Shown: positions 34,265-42,996, numbered from the stretch's first letter. The stretch is DNA of 64,000 nucleotides from Glutamicibacter sp. B1 (GCF_039602135.1 NZ_CP125942.1:930001-994000), one strand, 5' to 3'. Numbers and translations: made by a program. The notes: a model not told the origin generated them from the letters alone.

Positions 34265-34303
34265 TAGTTTCCAAGGAAGCTAATATAGTTTCCATGGAAA
34301 CTA
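34265..34303. promoter_or_regulatory. Double MarR operator
   Basis: A perfect 18-bp palindrome TAGTTTCCATGGAAACTA (34286-34303) and an imperfect copy TAGTTTCCAAGGAAGCTA (34265-34282) have centres 21 bp apart, two helical turns. The right palindrome contains the ATG of the EamA gene at 34294. Confidence 0.8.
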
Positions 34304-35220
34304 ATTCAGGGATCGGCGGATCTCATAACCTTCACCTCGGCAGGCTGGCGGTCACCGCCATCGCGCCGATCGCCTGGGGCTCAACCTACTACGTCACCAA
34401 AGAATATTTACCCAGCGATGCCGCATTGTGGGGTGCTGTCTTTCGTGCACTACCGGCAGGATTGATCCTGCTGTTGTTCGCTCGCAGACTGCCCACCGGT
34501 AGTTGGTGGTGGAAATCCCTGGTGCTCGGCACCCTAAATATCGGCGCGTTCTTCGCACTGGTGTATGCGGTAGCCCAGATCCTGCCCTCCAGTATTGCTG
34601 CAACGACCATGGCAGTTTCAGCTGGAGTCCTCATGCTCGTGGCATGGCCACTACTAGGAGAGCGTCCGACACGCTGGCCACTTCTTGGAGCAGCCTTGGG
34701 CTTTGTTGGTGTGGCCATCATGGTCTTTGACGGCCAAAGTCAGATCAACATGCTCGGCATCTTGTTATCCCTCACCGCCATGAGCATCTCAAGTCTTGGA
34801 TTTGTGCTCGCCAAAAAGTGGTCCGACGGGCAGCGAATCTTGGATACCACCGCATGGCAGTTACTTGCCGGTGGGCTGCTGCTGTTACCTTTTGCGTGGC
34901 TGATCCAAGGACCGCCGCCGGCTCTGGATACTCGTGCGGTGCTGGGCTTTGGGTACCTGAGTCTGATTGCCACGGCCACAGCATTTTTGGCCTGGTTTAG
35001 CGGACTGCGCCATCTGCCCTCGGCAACGGTTGGACTACTGGGGCTACTGAACCCAGTGACCGGCGTGATCCTCGGAACCTTATTGGCCAACGAAACCTTC
35101 GGGTTCCAAAGTCTTGCCGGCATGGCCATGGTGCTTTCCGGAGTACTTATTGGGGTGTTGGCCCAGCGGATTAAGCGGGGAACTTCGCATCGCGATCGGG
35201 TACATGTAGCAACGCCATAA
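34294..35220 (+). CDS. EamA-family (DMT) exporter
   Basis: A 308-residue ten-helix drug/metabolite transporter. It has LAVTAIAPIAWGSTYYVTKEYLP (first EamA half, with the conserved WGS) and IAATTMAVSAGVLMLVAWPLLGERPTRWPLLGAALGFVGVAIMV. The second half runs from GILLSLTAMSISSLGFVLAKKW to the SATVGLLGLLNPVTGVILGTLLANETFGFQSLAGMAMVLSGV ending. Probably exports a small metabolite or toxic compound sensed by the divergent MarR regulator. ATG 34294 lies inside the operator and has no ribosome-binding site nearby, so translation may be leaderless. Its last 50 bases overlap the convergent symporter gene. Confidence 0.9.
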   Translation: METNSGIGGSHNLHLGRLAVTAIAPIAWGSTYYVTKEYLPSDAALWGAVFRALPAGLILLLFARRLPTGSWWWKSLVLGTLNIGAFFALVYAVAQILPSSIAATTMAVSAGVLMLVAWPLLGERPTRWPLLGAALGFVGVAIMVFDGQSQINMLGILLSLTAMSISSLGFVLAKKWSDGQRILDTTAWQLLAGGLLLLPFAWLIQGPPPALDTRAVLGFGYLSLIATATAFLAWFSGLRHLPSATVGLLGLLNPVTGVILGTLLANETFGFQSLAGMAMVLSGVLIGVLAQRIKRGTSHRDRVHVATP

Positions 35221-36652
35221 CCCGGTCTACATTGCCCGGGACCGTACGCCGTGTACCGTGTGAAACCACAATCATCACTACGAAGGCCAACGGCACACTC
35301 CAGGCCGCTGGCTGGCGCAGTAAATGGATCCACCACTGGTCGGTAGCAGGTAGGAAAATACCGGCAATCAACGACGCACCACAGGTAATGGAACCCACCA
35401 GCAATCCAGCAATGGCACCCTTGGCAGTCAAAGAACGCCACCAAATGCCCAACAGCAATAGTGGGCAGATGGTCGATGCGGTGAAAGCGAACACGTTGCC
35501 AATGGCCCCAGCCAAGGCCAGGGAGCTGGTGAGTACGGCAATGAGTACTGGCAGGGCAATGGCTAGTACGGTAGAGATTCTAAAACCGCGCACCGTTCCA
35601 GCGAAGAACTCCTGCGAGATGGCACCGGCCAAGGATACCGCCAGGCCCGAGGTCGTAGACAAGAATGCGGCAAAGGCACCCCCGACCACAATGGCGGTGA
35701 GGACATCGGCGAGAAAACCATCAAATAACCTGGCTGGCAACAGCAGAATGGTCGCGTCGGTTTCATTGATGGCGCCAAGTTCCGGAGTGTACAAGATCCC
35801 TAGAACGCCCAGCGTGGTGGGCAAGAGATAGAAGGCGGAAAGCAAGCACAACACGATCACCGTAGTGGACCGTGCAGCCTGGCCGGTGGGGTTTGTATAA
35901 AAACGCACCAGCACATGCGGTAGCCCCAAGGTGCCAAAGAGTAGCGCCAGAATAATTGACACCGTCTCGTAGATATTCATCGTATTCACCGATTCGAGCT
36001 GCGTGTACAGTAGCGCAGCTCGTTCGCTACTGGCCTGTTCGGGAATTGCGCGGATCAGCAGGAAAATCGTGGGGATGACCAAGGCCGCGAGCTTGAACCA
36101 GTACTGAAAAGCTTGCACAAAGGTCACCGAGCGCATGCCACCAGAAAACACGGTCACGCACACCACCGCGGCCACCACGACTGGGCCAACCCAACTGGGA
36201 AGACCGGTAGCAATCGATAGCGTCAGGGCCGCTCCGTGCATTTGCGGCACGATGTACAACCAGCAGATCACCACCACTAAATAAGTGGTCAGCTTTCGCA
36301 AAGCGGGCGAAGTATCGAAGCGAATCTGCGCAAAATCAGGAATCGTGTAGGCCTGCGAGCGGCGCATCGGGGCGGCCACAAAGAGCAGTAGCATCAAGTA
36401 TCCCGCGGTATATCCGATGGGGAACCACAGCCCAGACTGTCCGGAGAGCACAATGAGCCCTGCCACCCCGAGGAAGGATGCGGCCGATAGGTATTCGCCG
36501 CCGATGGCCGAGGCATTCCACCACGGGCGCACGGTGCGTGAAGCCACATAAAAATCTGAGGTGGTACGGGAAATTCTTAGCCCGAAAAAGGCGATCAGCA
36601 TGGTGGTCACACAGACCACGATTAGGGCGAGGACGGAGAGCAAACTAGTCAC
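35171..36652 (-). CDS. Sodium:solute symporter (SSS family, ActP-like)
   Basis: A 493-residue SSS transporter with about thirteen helices, probably for a short monocarboxylate. Family marks are DFYVASRTVRPWWNASAIGGEYLSAASFLGVAG in the first helices (the sodium-site region), SGGMRSVTFVQAFQYWFKLAALVIP, and GTLGLPHVLVRFYTNPTGQAARSTTVI, as in acetate permeases. GTG 36652 is chosen: GGAG lies nine bases upstream and it overlaps the stop of the small partner gene by eight bases. An ATG nine codons earlier is the alternative. Last gene of an operon with histidine kinase, response regulator and small membrane protein. Confidence 0.88.
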   Translation of the reverse strand: MTSLLSVLALIVVCVTTMLIAFFGLRISRTTSDFYVASRTVRPWWNASAIGGEYLSAASFLGVAGLIVLSGQSGLWFPIGYTAGYLMLLLFVAAPMRRSQAYTIPDFAQIRFDTSPALRKLTTYLVVVICWLYIVPQMHGAALTLSIATGLPSWVGPVVVAAVVCVTVFSGGMRSVTFVQAFQYWFKLAALVIPTIFLLIRAIPEQASSERAALLYTQLESVNTMNIYETVSIILALLFGTLGLPHVLVRFYTNPTGQAARSTTVIVLCLLSAFYLLPTTLGVLGILYTPELGAINETDATILLLPARLFDGFLADVLTAIVVGGAFAAFLSTTSGLAVSLAGAISQEFFAGTVRGFRISTVLAIALPVLIAVLTSSLALAGAIGNVFAFTASTICPLLLLGIWWRSLTAKGAIAGLLVGSITCGASLIAGIFLPATDQWWIHLLRQPAAWSVPLAFVVMIVVSHGTRRTVPGNVDRVMALLHVPDRDAKFPA

Positions 36653-37052
36653 GACTGATGCTCCGATACCGTCGTTCATTCCGTGCGGCCGCCCGGTTAA
36701 AAAGCATGCCGGCAACAATAATGAGCGGGTACATGCCAATGCCTAAAACCCACCAGGGAAGCGGAATGCTCACCAACCGGATCGTGGAAAGTACCGGCCA
36801 GAAGACCAATAATGCGCAGATACCCACCAACAGGATCAGCAGGCCGGCAGCCACCGCACAGGCCAAGCGCAGTTGGGAGCGGATGAGCTGTCGGACGTAG
36901 AATTCTTCAGCCGTGTGTTCCGGGGGTTGATAGGTGACCGAAAGTGATGCGTCCTGCGGCGCTTGGACCCGAACACGTTGCGGACGCTGTTGGGCAAAAC
37001 GTCCGGCAGGTACCTGTGGCGAGTCATCCCGGGGAGAATCAGGGGCTTGCAT
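36645..37052 (-). CDS. Small membrane protein, symporter partner
   Basis: A 135-residue protein with a disordered Gln/Pro/Arg-rich N-terminal half and two hydrophobic helices in the second half (LACAVAAGLLILLVGICALLVFWP and PLPWWVLGIGMYPLIIVAGMLF), ending in a basic tail. Size and two-helix layout correspond to the DUF485-type small proteins encoded upstream of acetate symporters, although the sequence is more divergent than the copy at 39191. It overlaps the symporter start by eight bases, so both are made together and may form a complex (inference). Confidence 0.7.
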   Translation of the reverse strand: MQAPDSPRDDSPQVPAGRFAQQRPQRVRVQAPQDASLSVTYQPPEHTAEEFYVRQLIRSQLRLACAVAAGLLILLVGICALLVFWPVLSTIRLVSIPLPWWVLGIGMYPLIIVAGMLFNRAAARNERRYRSISRD

Positions 37053-37067
37053 GCGGTTCCCAAAATC

Positions 37068-37784
37068 CTAGAGTGGGCGAACGCGATTGGCAGCCAAACG
37101 TTCGCGCAAATACGGTAGCGCGCGACGAGAAATGGGCAACTCCGCCCCGTGCACAATCACGGCAGCCTTACCGGTTTGCAAACGCACCGTTTCGATCTTG
37201 TCCATGCACACCAGGTAGGAACGGTGGATGCGCACAAAGCCAGAATCGCCCCACTGCTGTTCCAGATCGTTGAGCGGAACGCGGATCAGGTAGCTCGAAT
37301 CCTTGGTATGCAACCGGGCATAATCGCCCTGGGCCTGCACATAGGCGATATCACCCAAGGGAATCAGTTTGGTGATGCCACCTTGATCAACGGTGATCAT
37401 TTCGGGCTTGACCGGGGTCTCTTCCACCAATTCGCAGATGCGGCGTACAGATTCAGCCAGACGTTGCGGGCGAATGGGCTTTAGCACGTAGTCGATCGCG
37501 GCCAGCTCAAAAGCCTGCAGGGCCTGATCTTCATCGGCGGTGACAAAAACGATCAGCGGGGGATGGGTAAAGCGAGAAATGACCCGGGCAATATCAAGAC
37601 CGGACAGCGCCGGCATATGGATATCAAGGAAGAGCGCATCAACTTCGTGCTCTTCTAGGGCCTTGAGGGCTGCGGCGCCGGAGGTTGCCCGGTGAATCTT
37701 GCCGATGCGTGAATCTTGGCTCAGCAGAAAAGAGATCTCTTCTACTGCAGGGAGTTCATCGTCGGCCACCACCACGTTAATCAT
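37068..37784 (-). CDS. LytR/AlgR-family response regulator
   Basis: A 238-residue DNA-binding response regulator. The receiver domain (residues 1 to about 120) has VVVADDELPAVEE, phosphoacceptor Asp54 in ALFLDIHMPALSG, the Thr in VFVTADEDQAL and the Lys in VLKPIRP. A C-terminal LytTR domain follows (ITKLIPLGDIAYVQAQGDYARLHTKDSSYLIRVPLNDLEQQW, RIHRSYLV). LytTR proteins bind short direct repeats, and three such repeats lie at 39027-39078. It follows the kinase gene by 29 bases and precedes the small membrane protein by 15. Likely controls one or both flanking symporter operons. Confidence 0.95.
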   Translation of the reverse strand: MINVVVADDELPAVEEISFLLSQDSRIGKIHRATSGAAALKALEEHEVDALFLDIHMPALSGLDIARVISRFTHPPLIVFVTADEDQALQAFELAAIDYVLKPIRPQRLAESVRRICELVEETPVKPEMITVDQGGITKLIPLGDIAYVQAQGDYARLHTKDSSYLIRVPLNDLEQQWGDSGFVRIHRSYLVCMDKIETVRLQTGKAAVIVHGAELPISRRALPYLRERLAANRVRPL

Positions 37785-37813
37785 GGAAAAATTCTACCGT
37801 TCTATGAGTTTTT

Positions 37814-38995
37814 CTAAACATCTGAGCCACTGGTGTCAGGCGCACGGAATTTAGGAACGCGCAGGGTGATCAGTGTTCCGGCCCCTGGGGCGGTCTCGAT
37901 GACTAGCCCATTGGAATTTCCGTACAACTGGCGTAGGCGTAAATCAACGTTACGCAATCCGACGTGCATGGTGGTGGTTGTCCCGGCCAGTACACCAGCT
38001 AGTTGTTCCGGGTCCATGCCCATCCCGTCATCTTCTACGCTAATGACCGCGTGCAGGCCATCTTCGGTGGCGGTGATCGAGATGACTCCGCCATCCGGGC
38101 GGGCTTCTAGTCCGTGGCGTACCGCATTTTCGACCAGTGGTTGTAAGGCCAAAAAAGGAATCTGGGTAGGTAAGACTTCGGGAGCGATCTGCAATGAGAC
38201 CTTGATGCGGTCCCCGAAGCGGGCCTTTTCCAATAAGAGGTAACGGTCGATCGCTTCAAGTTCTTCGGCCAGGGTGGTGAACTCGCCGCGTCGCCGAAAA
38301 GAGTAGCGGGTAAAGTCGGCAAATTCGATCACCAATTCACGGGCGCGTGCTGGATCCGTATTGATGAAGGAGGCAATGGCGTTCAGCGAGTTATAGATGA
38401 AGTGCGGGGAGATCTGTGCGCGCAGGGCCCGCATTTGGGCTTCGAGCAGCATGGCTTTGGACTCGTCGAGTTGTGCCGTGGAGACCTGCGCGGAGACAAA
38501 GACCGCGACCTCGGAGACGGCCCGCACAAAGCTGGCACCGGCACGCTCGGAGAGTGCCACCACGGTCCCCACGCTTTGGTCTCCCACGGTGATGGGTGCA
38601 GCGACGATATCCATGGAGGATGAATGCATCACCTGAGTTTTATTCGTGGCCAGCGCACTGGCGAAGGCTTTGGCCGAGTCTTCCTCTAATTGCGCGGTGA
38701 ATTCGATCCCAGAATCCGTGGCGAGGATGCGTGTGGTGTCACTGATCAGCAGTACCTGAGAGTTCAAGAGCCGGCGCAGTGCCTTGGCGCTCTTGGCTGC
38801 GCCTTCTTCGGTCAGTCCGCGCTCTAAGTGGGGGACCGCAACGGACATGTGGTGCAGGGTTTTGTAGGTGGCTTCCTCGGCGTCGGTACCCATCTCCTTG
38901 GTGGAACGGGAAATCCTGAAACCGAAGTATCCGATGATGCTGATGCCAAGCACCACGATGACCACGATCAGGGTGATTTGCAACGCAGGAGACAT
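37814..38995 (-). CDS. LytS-type sensor histidine kinase
   Basis: A 393-residue kinase. It has one N-terminal membrane helix (LQITLIVVIVVLGISIIGYFGF), a GAF-like sensor region (about 70-170, with LLISDTTRILATDSG and DIVAAPITVGDQSVGTVVALSE), and a His_kinase domain with QISPHFIYNSLNAI (phospho-His near residue 199). The HATPase fold has LQPLVENAVRHGLEA (N-box), VEDDGMGMD and GLRNVDLRLRQLYG. With a single helix and a cytoplasmic sensor it probably senses an intracellular compound, perhaps a carboxylate. First gene of its operon, divergent from the DUF485-actP operon. Confidence 0.93.
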   Translation of the reverse strand: MSPALQITLIVVIVVLGISIIGYFGFRISRSTKEMGTDAEEATYKTLHHMSVAVPHLERGLTEEGAAKSAKALRRLLNSQVLLISDTTRILATDSGIEFTAQLEEDSAKAFASALATNKTQVMHSSSMDIVAAPITVGDQSVGTVVALSERAGASFVRAVSEVAVFVSAQVSTAQLDESKAMLLEAQMRALRAQISPHFIYNSLNAIASFINTDPARARELVIEFADFTRYSFRRRGEFTTLAEELEAIDRYLLLEKARFGDRIKVSLQIAPEVLPTQIPFLALQPLVENAVRHGLEARPDGGVISITATEDGLHAVISVEDDGMGMDPEQLAGVLAGTTTTMHVGLRNVDLRLRQLYGNSNGLVIETAPGAGTLITLRVPKFRAPDTSGSDV

Positions 38996-39026
38996 GGTTC
39001 CATCTTAGGGCCCCGATTTTCTTCGA

Positions 39027-39078
39027 CCGTTCAGCGTCGGCTTTGATGCCGTTGAGCGCAGATTCTGACCCGTTGAGC
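39027..39078 (+). promoter_or_regulatory. Three direct repeats, candidate LytTR binding sites
   Basis: CCGTTCAGC (39027-39035), CCGTTGAGC (39049-39057) and CCGTTGAGC (39070-39078) repeat at 22 and 21 bp, two helical turns each. They match the known LytTR-site form of 9-bp direct repeats with a 12-13 bp spacer. They lie in the divergent region between the kinase and the DUF485-actP operon. Confidence 0.7.
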
Positions 39079-39190
39079 CACTACTGGCCAAATACCCCTA
39101 GTCGCCAACACAATCTTCGCCAATAGTGAATTGAGTCACACATACGATGTGCTTTTCGTCACATCACTAACTCGCTCAAGGAGGGCCCGA

Positions 39191-39535
39191 ATGAGTGCCA
39201 ACCCGGAACACGACGTCACCGGTGACGTCGACTTTGTTGCGGAGAGCCAATCCGAGGAATTTCAGGAACTGCGCAAAACTCACCGCAGTTTCGTTTTCCC
39301 GATGGCTATCTTTTTCCTCGTCTGGTATTTCGCCTACGTCTTGCTGGCTGACTACTTCCATGACTTCATGTCAATCAAGGTCTTTGGCAACGTCAACTTG
39401 GGTATCCTCCTTGGGCTGTTGCAGTTCGTCTCAACCTTCGCGATTACCGCCGCCTACGTCAGCTTCTCGAATAAAAAGCTGGATCCCAAGGCAACTCGTA
39501 TTCGCGAGCGCCTGGAAAATCAGGGAGTGAAGTAA
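39191..39535 (+). CDS. DUF485-family membrane protein
   Basis: A 114-residue protein with an acidic soluble N-terminus, the typical SEEFQELRKTHRSFVFPMAIFFLVWYFAYVLLADY segment, and a second helix pair in GNVNLGILLGLLQFVSTFAITAAYVSF, ending in a charged tail. DUF485 proteins are nearly always encoded just upstream of ActP-type symporters and are thought to help them. AAGGAGG lies seven bases before the ATG. The symporter ATG follows its stop codon with no gap. Likely under LytTR control through the repeats upstream. Confidence 0.92.
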   Translation: MSANPEHDVTGDVDFVAESQSEEFQELRKTHRSFVFPMAIFFLVWYFAYVLLADYFHDFMSIKVFGNVNLGILLGLLQFVSTFAITAAYVSFSNKKLDPKATRIRERLENQGVK

Positions 39536-41161
39536 ATGGATCAGCTCTCAATTCTTGCCCAGGGCGCGGCCGAGTCAACACAGGTTGGCAACCCACTGGT
39601 GAACATCGGCATCTTTATTGCCTTCGTGGGGATCACCCTGGTGATCGTGCTGCGTGCTTCGAAAAACAACAAGACTGCCGCCGACTACTATGCTGGTGGA
39701 CGCTCCTTTACCGGAACACAAAACGGTACAGCGATTGCCGGCGACTACCTTTCGGCGGCCTCGTTCCTCGGCATTGTTGGTGCGATTGCTATCAACGGTT
39801 ATGACGGCTTCCTGTACTCCATCGGCTTCTTGGTCGCCTGGCTGGTAGCACTGCTGTTGGTCGCCGAGCTGCTGCGTAATACCGGTAAGTTCACCATGGC
39901 TGATGTGCTCTCCTTCCGTCTCAAGCAGCGTCCGGTACGCATTGCCGCGGCCATCTCCACCCTCGCGGTGTGCGTGTTCTACCTACTGGCACAGATGGCT
40001 GGCGCTGGTGCACTGGTCTCCTTGCTGCTCGGCATTGACGAGAAGCTCGGCCAGTCGCTGGTGATCGTGATCGTCGGCGCGCTGATGATCCTCTACGTGC
40101 TGGTTGGCGGCATGAAGGGCACCACCTGGGTGCAGATCATCAAGGCCTGCCTGTTGATCGCCGGTGCATTGATCATGACCGTATGGACCCTAGCGATGTT
40201 CGGCTTCAACTTCTCCGAGCTGCTGGGTAAGGCCGCTGAGGTGGCTGGTAATCCTGAGCTGTTGAACCCGGGTCTGCAGTACGGCAAGTCTGAAGCTTCT
40301 AAGCTGGACTTCATTTCCTTGGCGCTGGCCTTGGTGCTTGGTACCGCTGGTCTGCCGCACGTGCTGATGCGCTTCTACACGGTGCCCACAGCGAAGGAAG
40401 CTCGCAAGTCGGTGGTCTGGGCGATCTGGTTGATCGGTGCTTTCTACCTGTTCACCCTGGTGCTGGGCTTCGGTGCCGGTGCGCTGATCGGTCCGGATCG
40501 GATCAAGGCTGCTCCAGGTGGCGTGAACTCGGCTGCTCCACTGTTGGCCTATGAATTGGGCGGCACCGTACTGCTGGGTCTGATCTCGGCCGTAGCCTTC
40601 GCCACCATCCTCGCGGTGGTCGCGGGTCTGACCATTACCGCGGCTGCCTCCTTCGCTCACGATGTGTACGCCTCGGTGATCGCCAAGGGCAAGTCCACCC
40701 CCGAGAAGGAAATGAAGGTAGCTCGACGCACCGTTTTGGTCATCGGTATCTTCGCTATCGCCGGTGGCATTGGTGCACAGGGTCAGAACGTGGCCTTCCT
40801 GGTGGCCTTGGCCTTCGCGGTGGCTGCTTCGGCCAACCTGCCAACCATCTTGTACTCGCTGTTCTGGAAGGGATTCAAGACCCGCGGTGCACTGTGGTCC
40901 ATGTACGGTGGCCTGGGTTCGGCGTTGATCTTGATCATCCTCTCGCCGGTGTTCTCCGGTTCCGAGACGTCGATGATTCCAAGTATCGACCTGTCAGTCT
41001 TCCCGCTGGCTAACCCTGGCATCATCTCGATTCCGTTGGCCTTCTTCCTAGGCTGGTTGGGGTCGGTGACCGATAAGGGCACCGAGGATGTCACCAAGCA
41101 GGCGGAAATGGAAGTTCGTTCACTGACTGGCGTGGGTGCCGAGAAGGCAGTGAACCACTAA
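39536..41161 (+). CDS. actP: Cation/acetate symporter, SSS family
   Basis: A 541-residue sodium:solute symporter for acetate or a similar short carboxylate. It has NNKTAADYYAGGRSFTGTQNGTAIAGDYLSAASFLGIVG at the start, LVGGMKGTTWVQIIKACLLIAGALIM, LGTAGLPHVLMRFYTVPTAKEARKSVVWA and the VVAGLTITAAASFAHDVYASVI segment, all typical of ActP, with about thirteen helices. It is directly adjacent to DUF485. The paralogue at 35171-36652 lies on the other side of the two-component system. Ends at a strong bidirectional terminator. Confidence 0.93.
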   Translation: MDQLSILAQGAAESTQVGNPLVNIGIFIAFVGITLVIVLRASKNNKTAADYYAGGRSFTGTQNGTAIAGDYLSAASFLGIVGAIAINGYDGFLYSIGFLVAWLVALLLVAELLRNTGKFTMADVLSFRLKQRPVRIAAAISTLAVCVFYLLAQMAGAGALVSLLLGIDEKLGQSLVIVIVGALMILYVLVGGMKGTTWVQIIKACLLIAGALIMTVWTLAMFGFNFSELLGKAAEVAGNPELLNPGLQYGKSEASKLDFISLALALVLGTAGLPHVLMRFYTVPTAKEARKSVVWAIWLIGAFYLFTLVLGFGAGALIGPDRIKAAPGGVNSAAPLLAYELGGTVLLGLISAVAFATILAVVAGLTITAAASFAHDVYASVIAKGKSTPEKEMKVARRTVLVIGIFAIAGGIGAQGQNVAFLVALAFAVAASANLPTILYSLFWKGFKTRGALWSMYGGLGSALILIILSPVFSGSETSMIPSIDLSVFPLANPGIISIPLAFFLGWLGSVTDKGTEDVTKQAEMEVRSLTGVGAEKAVNH

Positions 41162-41194
41162 GTTCGGGTAGGTAAACGAGCAAGTAAAAAAGAA

Positions 41195-41245
41195 AAGCAT
41201 GACTGTGGGGACCAACCGAGGCGGCTGGTCCCCACAGTCATGCTT
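41195..41245. terminator. Bidirectional terminator between actP and lrp-like gene
   Basis: AAGCATGACTGTGGGGACCA (41195-41214) pairs perfectly over 20 bases with 41226-41245, with an 11-base loop. An A-rich flank on the left and a T-containing flank on the right serve both convergent genes. Confidence 0.92.
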
Positions 41246-41252
41246 GTCGATT

Positions 41253-41729
41253 TTAGCGGGAGGAAGACTTGATGGAATGGCGTAGTAAAGCCGTGGTGCG
41301 GTAGGGAACAAGTTGGGCCATGGACAGCGCCGAATCGGCGCGGTTGACCCCATCGATGTGCAGCAGTTGACCGTGCACCCTAAAGAGTTGTTCGGCATCT
41401 TTGGCTGCCACGCGCACTAGGATGTCGGCGGTACCGGTCAAGCCGTGGGCTTCTAAGACTTCGGGGATGGTGGCCAACTTGGTTGCTATCTCTTCGAGAT
41501 AGCGCTGATCAACGTGAAGCTCGATAAAGGAGAGTAATCCGTAGCCAAGGGCCGCCGGTGGAATCCGGCGGTCGGGAGATTCTAAGACTTCATTCTCAAG
41601 CCGAGTCATCCGTGACTGCACCGTGTTGCGCCCCAGGTTCAATGCCGTGGCAATAGCCGCGCCGGTGCGTTTTTTGGCTGTGGCCAGCGCTAGCAGGATA
41701 CGTCGATCTGTCATGTCCAAGGGGTGCAT
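41253..41729 (-). CDS. Lrp/AsnC-family regulator
   Basis: A 158-residue feast/famine regulator. The N-terminal helix-turn-helix is LDMTDRRILLALATAKKRTGAAIATALNLGRNTVQSRMTRLENEVL. The C-terminal RAM effector domain is VDQRYLEEIATKLATIPEVLEAHGLTGTADILVRVAAKDAEQLFRVHGQLLHIDGV. It is divergent from the E1alpha-E1beta-E2 operon 113 bases away, an arrangement known from Pseudomonas bkdR, where branched-chain amino acids activate the dehydrogenase genes. The same logic is inferred here. No strong ribosome-binding site before the ATG. Confidence 0.92.
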   Translation of the reverse strand: MHPLDMTDRRILLALATAKKRTGAAIATALNLGRNTVQSRMTRLENEVLESPDRRIPPAALGYGLLSFIELHVDQRYLEEIATKLATIPEVLEAHGLTGTADILVRVAAKDAEQLFRVHGQLLHIDGVNRADSALSMAQLVPYRTTALLRHSIKSSSR

Positions 41730-41842
41730 AATGAGCACGTTAGCACTGGATCTGAGTGATAAACAGTGCGTTTTGCGTTAATTTCTGAATCGCCATTGTG
41801 CGTCCTGCCTTACGTGAGTAGCATCACATTAAGCGGGGTTCG

Positions 41843-42994
41843 ATGAAGAATCTCGCCACCGACTACGTGAGAGTTAGGATGCCGATCGTGTCCACACAAC
41901 ACATGGACGTAGCCGCTGGAAGCTTACCAACGCATCAGCTGCTGAACGTCGACGGGAAACGAATCCCCGATGAAGAACTTGACCACCATCTCAAGGACCT
42001 CAAAGAGGCGGACCTCGCAGATTTTCTGCGCGATATGGTCGTGCTTCGACGGATGGATAATGAAGCCACCGCCCTGCAACGTCAAGGACAGCTAGGTCTT
42101 TGGGCACCTCTGCTTGGACAGGAAGCAGCACAAATTGGTTCGGTCCGAGCCACCGAAGATGACGATTTCATTTTCCCCTCCTATCGAGAACACGGAGTGG
42201 CCTGGGCTAGGGGAGTGCAAGCCGAAGATCTACTCAGCGTTTGGCGCGGAGCCCAAGCCAGCGGCTGGGACCCGAATGAAGTGAACATTGCCTGCCAGCA
42301 GATTGTTATTGGTTCACAGGCTTTGCATGCTGCCGGTTATGGCATGGGCATTAAATTTGATGGTGGAAAGCAAGTCTCCGTGGCATACTTTGGCGATGGT
42401 GCCACCAGCCAGGGCGACGTAAGTGAAGCCATGGTCTTTGCGGCCAGCTATCAGGCCCCGGTGCTCTTCTTCTGTCAGAACAACCAGTGGGCCATCTCGG
42501 AACCGGTCACCCTGCAAAGCCGCACCCACATTGCTGACCGTGCTCACGGTTTTGGGCTTAAGACTTGGCGTGTGGACGGTAATGACATTCTTGCCGTGTA
42601 CGCAGCAACCAAGGCTGCTTTGGCTCACGCCCGACATGGCCTGGGTCCCACTTTCATCGAAGCGGTGACCTACCGCATGGGTTCGCACACCACAGCCGAT
42701 GACCCCAGCCGCTACCGTAAGGCCGAACAACTCGAAGAGTGGAAGGCCAAAGACCCCATTGATCGATTGGTGAAGTACCTGCATGAAATGGGTGCCGATG
42801 TTCAGTCCTATGAACAGCGCGCCCAGAATGCTGCAGATGAGATGGCGGCGAAACTACGCGCTGCGATCACCAGCATGGAAGACCCCAAGGTGGAGGAACT
42901 CTTCTCTAATGTCTATGCCGAACCGCATGAACCCACCCAACGGGCCGAGCGAAACTACCTGAATTACTTGGCGGACTTTGAGGGTGGTGAATAG
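41843..42994 (+). CDS. 2-oxoacid dehydrogenase E1 alpha (branched-chain or pyruvate type)
   Basis: Thiamin-diphosphate-dependent subunit that decarboxylates a 2-oxoacid and transfers the acyl group to E2. It has 383 residues. VVLRRMDNEATALQRQGQLGLWAPLLGQEAAQIGS is the family beginning. FPSYREHGVAWARGV, the ThDP signature GDGATSQGDVSEAMVFAASYQAPVLFFCQNNQWAISEP, and the regulatory loop YRMGSHTTADDPSRYR are all present. The start may be ATG 41843 or ATG 41879. Three bases separate it from E1beta. The Lrp neighbour favours branched-chain oxoacids (isoleucine, valine, leucine breakdown or branched fatty-acid primers) over pyruvate. Confidence 0.9.
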   Translation: MKNLATDYVRVRMPIVSTQHMDVAAGSLPTHQLLNVDGKRIPDEELDHHLKDLKEADLADFLRDMVVLRRMDNEATALQRQGQLGLWAPLLGQEAAQIGSVRATEDDDFIFPSYREHGVAWARGVQAEDLLSVWRGAQASGWDPNEVNIACQQIVIGSQALHAAGYGMGIKFDGGKQVSVAYFGDGATSQGDVSEAMVFAASYQAPVLFFCQNNQWAISEPVTLQSRTHIADRAHGFGLKTWRVDGNDILAVYAATKAALAHARHGLGPTFIEAVTYRMGSHTTADDPSRYRKAEQLEEWKAKDPIDRLVKYLHEMGADVQSYEQRAQNAADEMAAKLRAAITSMEDPKVEELFSNVYAEPHEPTQRAERNYLNYLADFEGGE

Positions 42995-42996
42995 TC

